Positions 34,417-42,643 of a DNA stretch of 46,645 nt are shown here, one piece after another (positions within the stretch are counted from its first letter, which is position 1; the number at the start of each line of letters is the position of its first letter). Location of the stretch: positions 1 to 46,645 of the forward strand of contig NZ_JAPFDR010000022.1 of NCBI RefSeq assembly GCF_026168755.1, written 5' to 3'. The notes beneath the pieces were generated by a model. The model made no database searches. It saw only the letters and a program-made list of their open reading frames with translations, and was not told the origin of the DNA. A program made the position numbers and the translations under genes. This DNA comes from Clostridium sp. GTDB taxonomy: Bacteria > Bacillota > Clostridia > Clostridiales > Clostridiaceae.

Positions 34417-34461
34417 AGTTTAAACATTTCATAATTAAAAAATATATAATGATTTAGATTT

Positions 34462-34515
34462 AAATAAGATAATACATAAATTGGAGTGTAATATAATTTA
34501 TGTATTATCTTATTT
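34462..34515. terminator. Perfect 21-bp inverted repeat
   Basis: 34462-34482 is the exact reverse complement of 34495-34515 (AAATAAGATAATACATAAATT arm), with a 12-base loop. It lies 45 bases after the nitroreductase stop and is probably its terminator. Confidence 0.7.
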
Positions 34516-34524
34516 GCATTATAC

Positions 34525-34539
34525 AACATTTAGACATGT
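34525..34539 (+). promoter_or_regulatory. AraC-type operator candidate upstream of alpha-galactosidase
   Basis: AACATTTAGACATGT. The identical 15-mer is present at 38070-38084 before the sugar-binding-protein gene. It ends 104 bases before the alpha-galactosidase ATG and about 41 bases before a TATAAT (34581-34586). ACAT...ATGT ends give partial two-fold symmetry. Confidence 0.65.
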
Positions 34540-34598
34540 ATTAATAACAAATAATCATAGTTTTTATATCAGTATATAAGTATAATAATAGTATATTA

Positions 34599-34612
34599 TG
34601 AAAACGTTATGT
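34599..34612 (+). promoter_or_regulatory. cre-like site (CcpA)
   Basis: TGAAAACGTTATGT matches the catabolite-responsive element pattern TGnAAnCGnTnnCA with one main mismatch. It starts 13 bases after a TATAAT -10, a position where bound CcpA would block transcription of the alpha-galactosidase gene when glucose is present. Confidence 0.5.
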
Positions 34613-34643
34613 CAAGCAGAGAAGGATATATTAGGAGGATAAT

Positions 34644-36839
34644 ATGGGAATTATATTTAATAAAGAAAATAGACTATTTCATATTAAGTCAAAGAAAACA
34701 AGTTATGTAATGAGAGTTTTAGAAACTGGTCATTTAATTAATTTGTATTGGGGAAGGAAGATTAATTCTAATAAAATAGATTATGTAGTGAAGAAAAGAC
34801 CTTGTGGAAGTTTTTTAGCTGACTTAGACAATATAGATGAACTTCATTTAGAGGTAATACCGCAAGAGTATCCAAGCTATGGAAATCCAGATTTACGTTC
34901 ACCAGCAATTCAAATAAAATTGGCAAATGGAACAACTGTAACAGATTTTAGATATTATAGTCATGAAATATATAAAGGAAAGAAGGAGCTTCAAGGGTTA
35001 CCAGCAACTTATGTTGAAAATGAAGATGAAGCAGAAACTTTAGAAATAACTTTAAAGGATGAATTAGCAGGGTTAAAGGTAGTATTATCATATACCGTAT
35101 TCGAAAATTATGATGCTATAACAAGAAGTTGTAGAATTATAAATGATAGTAAAGAAGAAGTTGATGTGTTAAGAGCTTTAAGTGCAAATGTTGATTTTAG
35201 ATATAGTGATTTTGATTTAATTCAATTATCAGGATCTTGGGCTAGAGAAAGACATATAATTAGAACTCCATTAAGAAATGGTGGACAATGTGTAGAAAGT
35301 AGAAGAGGGGCAAGTAGTCATGCTCAAAATCCATTTATAGCGTTAGTAAGTAAAGATACAACGGAAGATAAAGGTGAGGTTTATGGATTTAATTTAGTTT
35401 ATAGTGGAAATTTCTTAGCAAATGTTGAAGTTGATATGCATAGTAATGCAAGAACTCAAATTGGTATAAATCCATTTGATTTTACTTGGAACTTAGAAGC
35501 AGGAGAAGAATTCCAAACACCAGAAGTTGTTATGGTATATTCACCTAATGGATTAACTGGCATGTCTCACATTTATCATGATTTATATAGAGAAAGACTG
35601 TGTAGGGGAACTCATAGAGATAAGGAAAGACCAATACTTATAAATAACTGGGAAGCAACATATTTTGATTTCAATGATGAAAAAATCAAGAATATCGCTA
35701 AAGAGTCTAGTAAGCTTGGAATAGAATTGTTTGTTTTAGATGATGGCTGGTTTGGTGAAAGAAATAATGATGATTGCTCACTTGGAGATTGGTTTGTAAA
35801 TGAAGAAAAGCTTAAAGGTGGATTAAATTCATTAGTTAAAGATATAAATGAAATGGGAATGCAATTTGGGCTATGGTTTGAACCAGAAATGATTTCTCCA
35901 AAGAGCAAGTTATATGAAGAACATCCAGATTGGTGTATTCATATTGATGGAAGATTAAGATCAGAAGCAAGAAAGCAACTTATATTAGATTTATCTAGAG
36001 ATGAAGTTTGTGATGCTGTAATTGAAATGCTTACGAATGTATTAAGATCAGCACCTATATCATATGTTAAATGGGATATGAATAGAAATATGACAGAGAT
36101 AGGTTCAGCAGCATGGCCAGCTAAAAAACAAAAAGAAATTGCTCATAGATATATGTTAGGTTTATATAAAATATTAGAAAATATAACTACTAATTTTCCA
36201 AATATTTTATTTGAAAGCTGCTCAGGTGGAGGTGGAAGATTTGATGCTGGAATGTTATATTATATGCCTCAAACTTGGACAAGTGATGATACTGATGCTA
36301 TAGAGAGATTAAAAATTCAAGAAGGAACTTCATTAGTATACCCAACTAGTACAATGGGAAGCCATGTTTCAGCAGTTCCTAATCATCAAGTTCATAGAAT
36401 AACACCTCTTCATACAAGAGGAGTAGTGGCTATGGCAGGAAGTTTTGGATACGAACTGGATGTAACAAAAATGACAGATGAAGAAAAGCAAGAAGTAAAA
36501 TCACAAGTTGAGTTCTATAAGAATATTAGAAAAACTATTCAATTTGGAGATTTATATAGATTAAAGAGTGCCTTTGATAGTAATGAAACTGCTTGGATGA
36601 ATATATCTAAGGATGGAAATAATCTTGTAGTAAGTTATGTTAAGAAATATGCAGAAGCTAATGTATTACCAAAGAGTCTAAAGTTAAAGGCTTTAGATGA
36701 AAATTCATTATATGAAGTTAGTGAAACTGGAGAAGTTTTCGGTGGAGATGAGCTTATGTATATAGGACTTGATATTGGAGAGCTTAATGGTGATTATCAA
36801 GCAAAAAGCTGGGCTTTAAGAAAAATTCAAGAAAATTAG
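34644..36839 (+). CDS. Alpha-galactosidase, glycoside hydrolase family 36
   Basis: 731 residues, standard GH36 length. An N-terminal beta-sandwich (to about 330) is followed by a (beta/alpha)8 catalytic barrel and a C-terminal beta domain. The nucleophile is Asp478 in YVKWDMNRN and the acid/base is Asp548 in WTSDDTDAIERL. Other marks are NNWEATYFDF, FVLDDGWFGERNDD-like, GLWFEPEMISP and ESCSGGGGRFD. It lacks a signal peptide, so it is cytoplasmic and would split imported melibiose or raffinose-type sugars. AGGAGG precedes ATG. An operator motif and a cre-like site upstream tie it to the AraC regulator and ABC importer that follow. Confidence 0.95.
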   Translation: MGIIFNKENRLFHIKSKKTSYVMRVLETGHLINLYWGRKINSNKIDYVVKKRPCGSFLADLDNIDELHLEVIPQEYPSYGNPDLRSPAIQIKLANGTTVTDFRYYSHEIYKGKKELQGLPATYVENEDEAETLEITLKDELAGLKVVLSYTVFENYDAITRSCRIINDSKEEVDVLRALSANVDFRYSDFDLIQLSGSWARERHIIRTPLRNGGQCVESRRGASSHAQNPFIALVSKDTTEDKGEVYGFNLVYSGNFLANVEVDMHSNARTQIGINPFDFTWNLEAGEEFQTPEVVMVYSPNGLTGMSHIYHDLYRERLCRGTHRDKERPILINNWEATYFDFNDEKIKNIAKESSKLGIELFVLDDGWFGERNNDDCSLGDWFVNEEKLKGGLNSLVKDINEMGMQFGLWFEPEMISPKSKLYEEHPDWCIHIDGRLRSEARKQLILDLSRDEVCDAVIEMLTNVLRSAPISYVKWDMNRNMTEIGSAAWPAKKQKEIAHRYMLGLYKILENITTNFPNILFESCSGGGGRFDAGMLYYMPQTWTSDDTDAIERLKIQEGTSLVYPTSTMGSHVSAVPNHQVHRITPLHTRGVVAMAGSFGYELDVTKMTDEEKQEVKSQVEFYKNIRKTIQFGDLYRLKSAFDSNETAWMNISKDGNNLVVSYVKKYAEANVLPKSLKLKALDENSLYEVSETGEVFGGDELMYIGLDIGELNGDYQAKSWALRKIQEN

Positions 36840-36856
36840 TAACTAAAGAAATAAAT

Positions 36857-36912
36857 ATAAATGCTAGTATAGCAAATTGATAAAGAATAAATTGCTATAT
36901 TAGCATTTTATT
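36857..36912. terminator. Bidirectional terminator
   Basis: AAATGCTAGTATAGCAA (36859-36875) pairs with TTGCTATATTAGCATTT (36892-36908) with one G-U pair. It separates alpha-galactosidase (+) from the AraC gene (-). Confidence 0.88.
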
Positions 36913-36914
36913 TT

Positions 36915-37772
36915 CTATTCAGATAATAGAAATTTTTCTGTAGTTTCTTTTTTGGTACTTCTATACTCTTTAGGGCTTACTCCTTTAATCTTTTTAAAAG
37001 CTTTAGAAAAGGCTAAAGGGTCACTATATCCACAAGAATAAGCTATATTAGTTATTGGTAAATTGGTGTTATATAATAGTTCAGCAGCTTTAGTTATTCT
37101 AAATTTCATTAGAAATTTTTGAGGAGACATATTTAAGTTATTTTGAAAAATAGATGTTAAATAACTTCTATTTAAACAAATATAATTAGCAATATCGGTT
37201 ACCTTAATAGAGTTATGATAATTATTTTGAATAAATTCAATAGCTTTGTTTATGTAATTGTTAGTATTTTCTTCTTTATTCATAGAAGAAATTTCTTTGC
37301 AATCTTCACATAGTTTAGAAAAAAACAAATATAATAATCCTTCTATTTTAAAAGCATCAGAATCAGACATTGTATGATGTTTTAGCATCTCTAATACATA
37401 TTCTTTTAATGAATCATCTTTTTCATAAGTAAAAATTAAGTGATTTTCATTTAATCCAGCAGAGTTTAAATAAAGTTTTGCTTTATCCCCATCAATTCCA
37501 ATCCAAAGATATGTCCAAGGGTTATCCTTATCAGCTTGATAAAATGTAACAACATTTGGTTCAATTAAAAATCCTTGATTTTTACTTACTGTATATTTTG
37601 TATCATTTACATAATAATACCCTTGTCCATCTAAAACATAATGAAGTAGATAGGTTGGTCTGACTGCTGGACCAAATGAATATAAGGGAGCACATTTTTC
37701 TAAGCCACAATAACAAAGATATAAGTCATTAAAATTTCTATTTGTATTTTCTAAAAAGTATACATCTAACAT
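36915..37772 (-). CDS. AraC family transcriptional regulator
   Basis: 285 residues. The N-terminal cupin-type sugar-sensing domain contains LHYVLDGQGYYYVNDTKYTVSKNQGFLIEPN and DNPWTYLWIGIDG. Two C-terminal helix-turn-helix motifs span about residues 180-280: VTDIANYICLNRSYLTSIFQNNLNMSPQKFLMKFRITKA and ITNIAYSCGYSDPLAFSKAFKKIKGVSPKEYRS. The layout is that of MsmR/RafR activators of alpha-galactoside use. ATG 37772 has AGGAGG upstream and is preferred to the ATG at 37793. It lies between its two presumed targets. Confidence 0.92.
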   Translation of the reverse strand: MLDVYFLENTNRNFNDLYLCYCGLEKCAPLYSFGPAVRPTYLLHYVLDGQGYYYVNDTKYTVSKNQGFLIEPNVVTFYQADKDNPWTYLWIGIDGDKAKLYLNSAGLNENHLIFTYEKDDSLKEYVLEMLKHHTMSDSDAFKIEGLLYLFFSKLCEDCKEISSMNKEENTNNYINKAIEFIQNNYHNSIKVTDIANYICLNRSYLTSIFQNNLNMSPQKFLMKFRITKAAELLYNTNLPITNIAYSCGYSDPLAFSKAFKKIKGVSPKEYRSTKKETTEKFLLSE

Positions 37773-37788
37773 AAAGCCTCCTAAATAT

Positions 37789-37803
37789 AACATCTAAACA
37801 TAT
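37789..37803. promoter_or_regulatory. Degenerate copy of the AraC-type operator at the regulator start
   Basis: AACATCTAAACATAT matches the 15-base motif AACATTTAGACATGT at 12 of 15 positions. It lies 17-31 bases upstream of the AraC gene's ATG, suggesting autoregulation. The rest of 37804-38060 is AT-rich with no gene. Confidence 0.35.
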
Positions 37804-38069
37804 TTTGCTTATAATATTATATAAATTTTAAATTAAAAAAATATATAATGCAATATATCAAATGAAAGTAATATATTGTATTTAAAATAAGTTAATTACA
37901 GCATAGTTATTAAAAAAGCTCAATATTTTAAATAAAACTTTTAATGAAAATGTTTTAGTGTTTTTAGAAGATTGATAATTTATTAAATAACTTTTATATT
38001 AATATAGCTAGAAAATAATAAGTATAAGAAAGAAATAGGAAGCAAAGAGTTGATTATAATGTCAAATCT

Positions 38070-38084
38070 AACATTTAGACATGT
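38070..38084 (+). promoter_or_regulatory. AraC-type operator candidate upstream of the sugar ABC operon
   Basis: AACATTTAGACATGT, identical to the copy at 34525. It is about 46 bases before a TATAAA-like -10 (38131-38136) and 87 bases before the ATG of the binding-protein gene. Confidence 0.65.
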
Positions 38085-38138
38085 TTTTGTTACATTAATC
38101 TATTTAGAAGTGATAGAAAAAGTTTTAAAATATAAATA

Positions 38139-38152
38139 TGTAAACGATATAA
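38139..38152 (+). promoter_or_regulatory. cre-like site (CcpA)
   Basis: TGTAAACGATATAA fits the catabolite-responsive pattern TGnAAnCGnTnnCA with one or two mismatches. Like the site before alpha-galactosidase, it lies directly downstream of a possible -10 and before the ribosome site. Confidence 0.4.
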
Positions 38153-38171
38153 AGTGTGAGGGGATAGAATA

Positions 38172-39425
38172 ATGAGAAAGAAAAAATTGATAGCAACAAT
38201 TTTAGTTGTAACTTCAATATTCACAATGATATTTACAGGATGCTCAAGCAATACTGCAACTAATAAGTCTAAAAAACAAATAGTATTTTTTAGTAATAAA
38301 ATAGAAGCTGTGGATACTTATAATAAACTTGTAGAGAAATTTGAAGCTGAAAATCCAGATATAGATGTTGTTGTTACTGCACCTCCGGATGCAACAACAG
38401 TATTAAAAACTAGATTAGTAAAAGGGGATGTCCCAGACATTATATCATTATCTGCAGATAGAAGTTTTGCAGACTTTGTAGATGCAAACATATTAGAAGA
38501 TTTAAGTGGAAAAATAGATTTTAGTGTTATTGATCCAGTTTATAATCAGATGTTAAAGGATTTAGAGATTGAAAGTGTAGATGGTGTTTATGGAGTACCT
38601 TATGCATTAAATGCAAGTGGAGTTATATATAACAAGGATATTTTTGAAGACTTAGGATTATTAATTCCTAAAACATGGGATGAATTTTTAGAATTAGCAC
38701 AAACTGTTCAAGATAATGGCATAACACCTTTTTATTTTACTTTAAAAGATAGTTGGACTTCACTTCCAGCATGGAATAATATATCAGGAACATTGGCTGA
38801 TGCTGATTGTTTTAAAAGAGTTAACAATAATGAAACAACATTTAATGAGGTTTATTCGGAAACAGCAGATAAAATACTTCAATTAATGGATTATGGTCAT
38901 TCAGATAACTTTGGTGTTGGGTATAATGATGGTAATACAGCATTTGCTCAAGGTAAAGCTGCAATGTATATTATAGGAAATTATGCAATACCATCAATTT
39001 TAACTGTAAATCCAGATATAAATTTAGGAATGTTTACTATGCCTGCATCTAACAATGAAGATGAAAATAAATTAGTTTCTGGAGTAGATGTATATTTTGC
39101 CATTCCTAAAGATTCTAAGAATAAAGAAGAAAGTATAAGATTTATAAACTTCTTATTAGAAGAAGAAAATGCTAAAACTTATATAGATGAACAAAGTGCA
39201 TTTTCAGCAGTTAAGGGTGTAAAACAAGAAGATTCAAAATTTGAAGCTTTTGATGAGTTCTTTGAAAATTCAAGAGTTGTAGATTTCCAAGATCATTTTT
39301 ATCCAGCAGAATTACCAGCATCTGATATGATACAAACATATCTTTTAGATGGAGATAAAGAAAAGTTTTTAAATAACTTCCAAAAGGAATGGTTAAAGGC
39401 TAATAGACAGTATATTAAAGAATAG
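38172..39425 (+). CDS. Sugar ABC transporter substrate-binding lipoprotein
   Basis: 417 residues of the carbohydrate-binding family 1 (MsmE-like). Lipoprotein signal RKKKLIATILVVTSIFTMIFTGC with the lipidated Cys at about residue 24. The mature protein has the family blocks IVFFSNKIEAVDTYNKLVEKFEAENPDIDVVV, GDVPDIISLSADRSF, YGVPYALNASGVIYNKDIFEDLGL and PKTWDEFLELAQ, with aromatic residues for sugar stacking. It probably binds an alpha-galactoside such as raffinose or melibiose, given its neighbours; that is inference. GAGGGG precedes ATG. It is the first gene of a three-gene operon. Confidence 0.92.
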   Translation: MRKKKLIATILVVTSIFTMIFTGCSSNTATNKSKKQIVFFSNKIEAVDTYNKLVEKFEAENPDIDVVVTAPPDATTVLKTRLVKGDVPDIISLSADRSFADFVDANILEDLSGKIDFSVIDPVYNQMLKDLEIESVDGVYGVPYALNASGVIYNKDIFEDLGLLIPKTWDEFLELAQTVQDNGITPFYFTLKDSWTSLPAWNNISGTLADADCFKRVNNNETTFNEVYSETADKILQLMDYGHSDNFGVGYNDGNTAFAQGKAAMYIIGNYAIPSILTVNPDINLGMFTMPASNNEDENKLVSGVDVYFAIPKDSKNKEESIRFINFLLEEENAKTYIDEQSAFSAVKGVKQEDSKFEAFDEFFENSRVVDFQDHFYPAELPASDMIQTYLLDGDKEKFLNNFQKEWLKANRQYIKE

Positions 39426-39444
39426 TATGGAAGGGTGATTAGAA

Positions 39445-40308
39445 ATGAAGAAAAGAGATATGTTTTTCTTAGGAACAGTAATACCAATGATAATTGTATT
39501 TTTCTTGTTCCACACATTCCCATTATTAAAAGGGGTAATGTATAGTTTCACAAATTTTAGAGGATTTGGAGATTTTGATTTTGTTGGATTAATGAACTTT
39601 AAGGATTTATTTACGGATTCAAGAGTATTAAATTCATATATGTTTACTTTTAAATTTGCTATAGTTACAACAATAATAGTAAATATAATAAGTTTAGCAT
39701 TAGCATTAGCTTTAAATTCAAAGATAAAGTTCAAAACTACTTTAAGGGGATTATATTTCTTACCGAATATTTTAGGTGGACTAATTGTAGGATATATATT
39801 TAATTATATTTTTACATTTATAATTCCTAAACTAGGAGAGGTTATGGGAAGTGAAGTTCTTAGTAAGAGTATACTTGGAAGTACAAGTTTAGCATGGGTA
39901 GGTGTAGTAATTGTAGTTGCATGGCAATCAATAGCTTTTAATACTATAATTTATATTTCAGGACTTCAAACTATTCCGGATGATGTTTATGAAGCAAGTG
40001 GAATTGATGGTGCTGGTAAATGGCTTCAATTTAGAAAGATTACATTCCCGTTAATTGCACCATTCTTTACAATAAATATGGTTTTATGTATGAAAAACTT
40101 CTTAATGGTATTTGATCAAATTATGTCATTAACAGGTGGTGGACCTGCACAGTCAACAGAATCAATTTCTATGTTTATATATAAGGCTGGATTTGGTGGA
40201 AGTCAATTTGGATATCAATCAGCAAATTCAGTAGTATATTTTATAGTTATTGTAGCTATATCATTATTCCAAATTAAGATATTAGAAAAAAGGGAGGTTC
40301 AACTATAA
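39445..40308 (+). CDS. Sugar ABC transporter permease (MsmF/MalF-type)
   Basis: 287 residues with six membrane helices. The ABC-permease EAA loop is present: DVYEASGIDGAGKWLQFRKITFPLIAPFF. Near the C-terminus LTGGGPAQSTESISMFIYKAGF is typical of MalF/MsmF-type subunits. It starts 19 bases after the binding protein, and its last base overlaps the first base of the next permease gene, so translation is coupled. Confidence 0.93.
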   Translation: MKKRDMFFLGTVIPMIIVFFLFHTFPLLKGVMYSFTNFRGFGDFDFVGLMNFKDLFTDSRVLNSYMFTFKFAIVTTIIVNIISLALALALNSKIKFKTTLRGLYFLPNILGGLIVGYIFNYIFTFIIPKLGEVMGSEVLSKSILGSTSLAWVGVVIVVAWQSIAFNTIIYISGLQTIPDDVYEASGIDGAGKWLQFRKITFPLIAPFFTINMVLCMKNFLMVFDQIMSLTGGGPAQSTESISMFIYKAGFGGSQFGYQSANSVVYFIVIVAISLFQIKILEKREVQL

Positions 40309-41192
40309 TGGCAGAATTAAGTTTAAAATCTGGTAATGCAACAAAAATAAAGAGAAAATCTTTTATAAAAAAGGATTATGGAAAAATTAATTGGCCAATT
40401 ACAATATTACTTATTGTTTGTTCATTAACAATATTATTTCCACTTTATATAACTATTGTTATTGCATTTAAACAACCATCAGAAATGATGGGGAATGTTT
40501 TGTCATTACCTAAGACATGGAGCTTTAGTAATTTTGGACAAGCAATTGAGATGACTAATTTCTTTCATACAATAATGAATAGTTTAATTATAACAGCAGG
40601 TGCTGTAATAGTAACTATAGTTACTAATTCATTAGTTGCATATGCTATTGCAAGAAACATGCATAAGAAGTTTTATAAATTTGTATACTTCTACTTTGTA
40701 AGTGCAATGTTTGTACCTTTTTCAATGTTAATGTTACCTTTAGTTAAACAAGTAAGTTTCTTCAATTTAGATAATAAAATTGGTATGATAATTCTTTATA
40801 TTGTATTTGGGATATCTATGAATACCTTGCTTTATGTTGGTTATTTAAAAAATATTCCACTTGAGTTAGAAGAAGCAGCATATGTTGATGGTGCTAAACA
40901 ATGGACTGTTTTCTGGAAAATTATATTCCCATTATTAAAACCAATGCATGCAACTGTGGGAATTATGACAGCTCTTTGGGCTTGGAATGATGTAATGATG
41001 CCACTTGTAATATTAAGTGATCAAAGTGCAGCAACTTTACCATTAGCTCAATATATATTCCAATCTAAGTTTGGGACAAATTATAATGTAGCATTTGCAT
41101 CATATCTTTTAGCATTATTACCACTATTAGTATTCTATTTATTCGCTCAAAAGTGGATTATAAATGGGGTAACTAAGGGTGCAATAAAGTAA
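40308..41192 (+). CDS. Sugar ABC transporter permease (MsmG/MalG-type)
   Basis: 294 residues, six helices. The EAA loop is LELEEAAYVDGAKQWTVFWKIIFPLLKP, and the C-terminus AFASYLLALLPLLVFYLFAQKWIINGVTKGAIK is the standard MalG/MsmG ending. It forms the membrane channel with the preceding subunit. No ATPase gene follows; as in many Firmicutes, a shared MsmK-type ATPase encoded elsewhere probably powers it. GGGAGG precedes ATG. Confidence 0.93.
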   Translation: MAELSLKSGNATKIKRKSFIKKDYGKINWPITILLIVCSLTILFPLYITIVIAFKQPSEMMGNVLSLPKTWSFSNFGQAIEMTNFFHTIMNSLIITAGAVIVTIVTNSLVAYAIARNMHKKFYKFVYFYFVSAMFVPFSMLMLPLVKQVSFFNLDNKIGMIILYIVFGISMNTLLYVGYLKNIPLELEEAAYVDGAKQWTVFWKIIFPLLKPMHATVGIMTALWAWNDVMMPLVILSDQSAATLPLAQYIFQSKFGTNYNVAFASYLLALLPLLVFYLFAQKWIINGVTKGAIK

Positions 41193-41201
41193 ATTTTAAA
41201 A

Positions 41202-41265
41202 TGAAACCTTTGTTAGAAAATATATTTATTGAATTTAAGTATATTGGATAATAAAGGTTTATTTT
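41202..41265 (+). terminator. Terminator of the sugar ABC operon
   Basis: AAACCTTTGTT pairs with AATAAAGGTTT (one G-U pair) with a roughly 35-base loop, followed by ATTTTATT. The rest of 41266-41508 is AT-rich and presumably holds the left end of the transposon-like unit. Confidence 0.6.
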
Positions 41266-41274
41266 ATTATAAAT

Positions 41275-41304
41275 TTGATAAAAGTCTATGAATTAATATA
41301 TACT
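41275..41304 (+). promoter_or_regulatory. Possible sigma-A promoter upstream of tnpA
   Basis: TTGATA (41275-41280), 18 bases, TATACT (41299-41304). It could drive tnpA from about 200 bases away, or be the original promoter of cls before the unit inserted. Confidence 0.3.
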
Positions 41305-41508
41305 GTAATAAAATTATAAATACATAATATTTAGTTAAAAATAATTTATAAAGAAATATAGTGTAGGAAACTAAACCGTATTTATAGTAAATTTAAATAA
41401 TACTTTCATAGAGAAAAATAACGAAGAGTACAGAATAAATAGTTGTAATAAAAGTAGTTAAGATAGTAAACACTATGGTTAGAAAAGAAATAGCTATAGG
41501 AGTGAAGA

Positions 41509-42642
41509 ATGAGTATGGAAGTAGTAAAGGTAAAAACTGATGAAGGTAAAGAAAGATATTATCTTGCAGATAGTGACGGATTACCTATTGAAGCAGTATT
41601 GAAATTTATTAGATTTAAAGATAATACAAACTACTCAAGAAATACTTTAAGAATGTACTGTCAACATTTAAAGTTATACTTTGAATATTTGGAACAACGA
41701 GAAATTAATTTTCAAGATGTTACAATAGATGATTTAGCTTTATTTGTTAATTGGTTACAAAATCCTTATAAGAGTTTAAAAGTTATACCAGTACGACCTA
41801 CTGATACAGCAAGAAGTCCACGAACAGTAAATATTGTTATAAATACTGTGTTAACTTTCTATGATTATATTTTAAGACATGAGGAATATAACAATAATAT
41901 ATCAGATAGGCTTAAAAATTTTGTATCTACTCCAAGTAGAAACTTTAAAGGTTTTTTATATGGAATAGCACATGAGAAAAAGAAAGTAACAAGTAATATA
42001 TTAAAACTGAAAGTTCCTAAATCTAAGCCAAAGACATTATCTAAAGAAGAAATAGGAACGCTTATAAGAGCCTGTAATAACCTTAGGGATAAGTTTCTAT
42101 TAACATTATTATATGAAACTGGTATGAGAATAGGCGAAGGCTTATCTTTATGGATAGAGGACTTCGATATAAGTGATATGGTTATAGATTTACAAGACCG
42201 AGGTGAACTTGAAAATAATGCTGAAATAAAAACAGTATCAAGTCCAAGAAGAATAGATATATCTCAAAATTTAGCAGATATGTTTATGGAATATATAGCA
42301 GAATATCACACAGAAGAAGTTGAAACTAACCATATATTTATCAAACTTAGTGGAAGTAATAGATATAAACCTATGAATTATACTGACGTAGATAATTTAT
42401 TTAGAACGTTAAAAAAAGTAACAGGTATATACGCTACTCCACATATGTTTAGACACAGTTCTTTGACATTATTAAGAATGGCTGGATGGCAACCTGAACT
42501 ATTAAGAATAAGAGCAGGACATAAAAATATTTATACTACTTTAAACACTTATATACACCCTTCTGATGAAGAAATAACCGAAGAGTTCAATAGAACTCGA
42601 CCTAATTTAGATTTGGATATTTATAACGAAGGGGATGAATAA
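41509..42642 (+). CDS. tnpA: Tyrosine recombinase, Tn554 TnpA-like
   Basis: A 377-residue site-specific recombinase. A SAM-like N-terminal core-binding domain (about 25-150, YSRNTLRMYCQHLKLYFEYL) is followed by the catalytic domain. Catalytic residues: Arg in LLYETGMRIGEGLSLW, His-x-x-Arg in PHMFRHSSLT, His in RAGHKNIYTTL and the Tyr nucleophile in LNTYIHP. It acts with TnpB and TnpC on specific att sites. ATG 41509 with GGAGTG upstream. The tnpB start overlaps its end. Five CGA arginine codons set it apart from neighbouring host genes. Confidence 0.9.
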   Translation: MSMEVVKVKTDEGKERYYLADSDGLPIEAVLKFIRFKDNTNYSRNTLRMYCQHLKLYFEYLEQREINFQDVTIDDLALFVNWLQNPYKSLKVIPVRPTDTARSPRTVNIVINTVLTFYDYILRHEEYNNNISDRLKNFVSTPSRNFKGFLYGIAHEKKKVTSNILKLKVPKSKPKTLSKEEIGTLIRACNNLRDKFLLTLLYETGMRIGEGLSLWIEDFDISDMVIDLQDRGELENNAEIKTVSSPRRIDISQNLADMFMEYIAEYHTEEVETNHIFIKLSGSNRYKPMNYTDVDNLFRTLKKVTGIYATPHMFRHSSLTLLRMAGWQPELLRIRAGHKNIYTTLNTYIHPSDEEITEEFNRTRPNLDLDIYNEGDE

Positions 42643-42643
42643 A

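Noticed and set aside
34139..34529. Minus-strand ORFs opposite the nitroreductase end
   Set aside because: Shadows of a clearly coding plus-strand gene and its terminator; no ribosome sites.
38059..38172. A 37-codon ORF whose TAA overlaps the ATG of the sugar-binding protein
   Set aside because: It has only a weak ribosome site, and it covers the 15-base operator, the probable -10 and the cre-like site, so the transcript most likely starts inside it.
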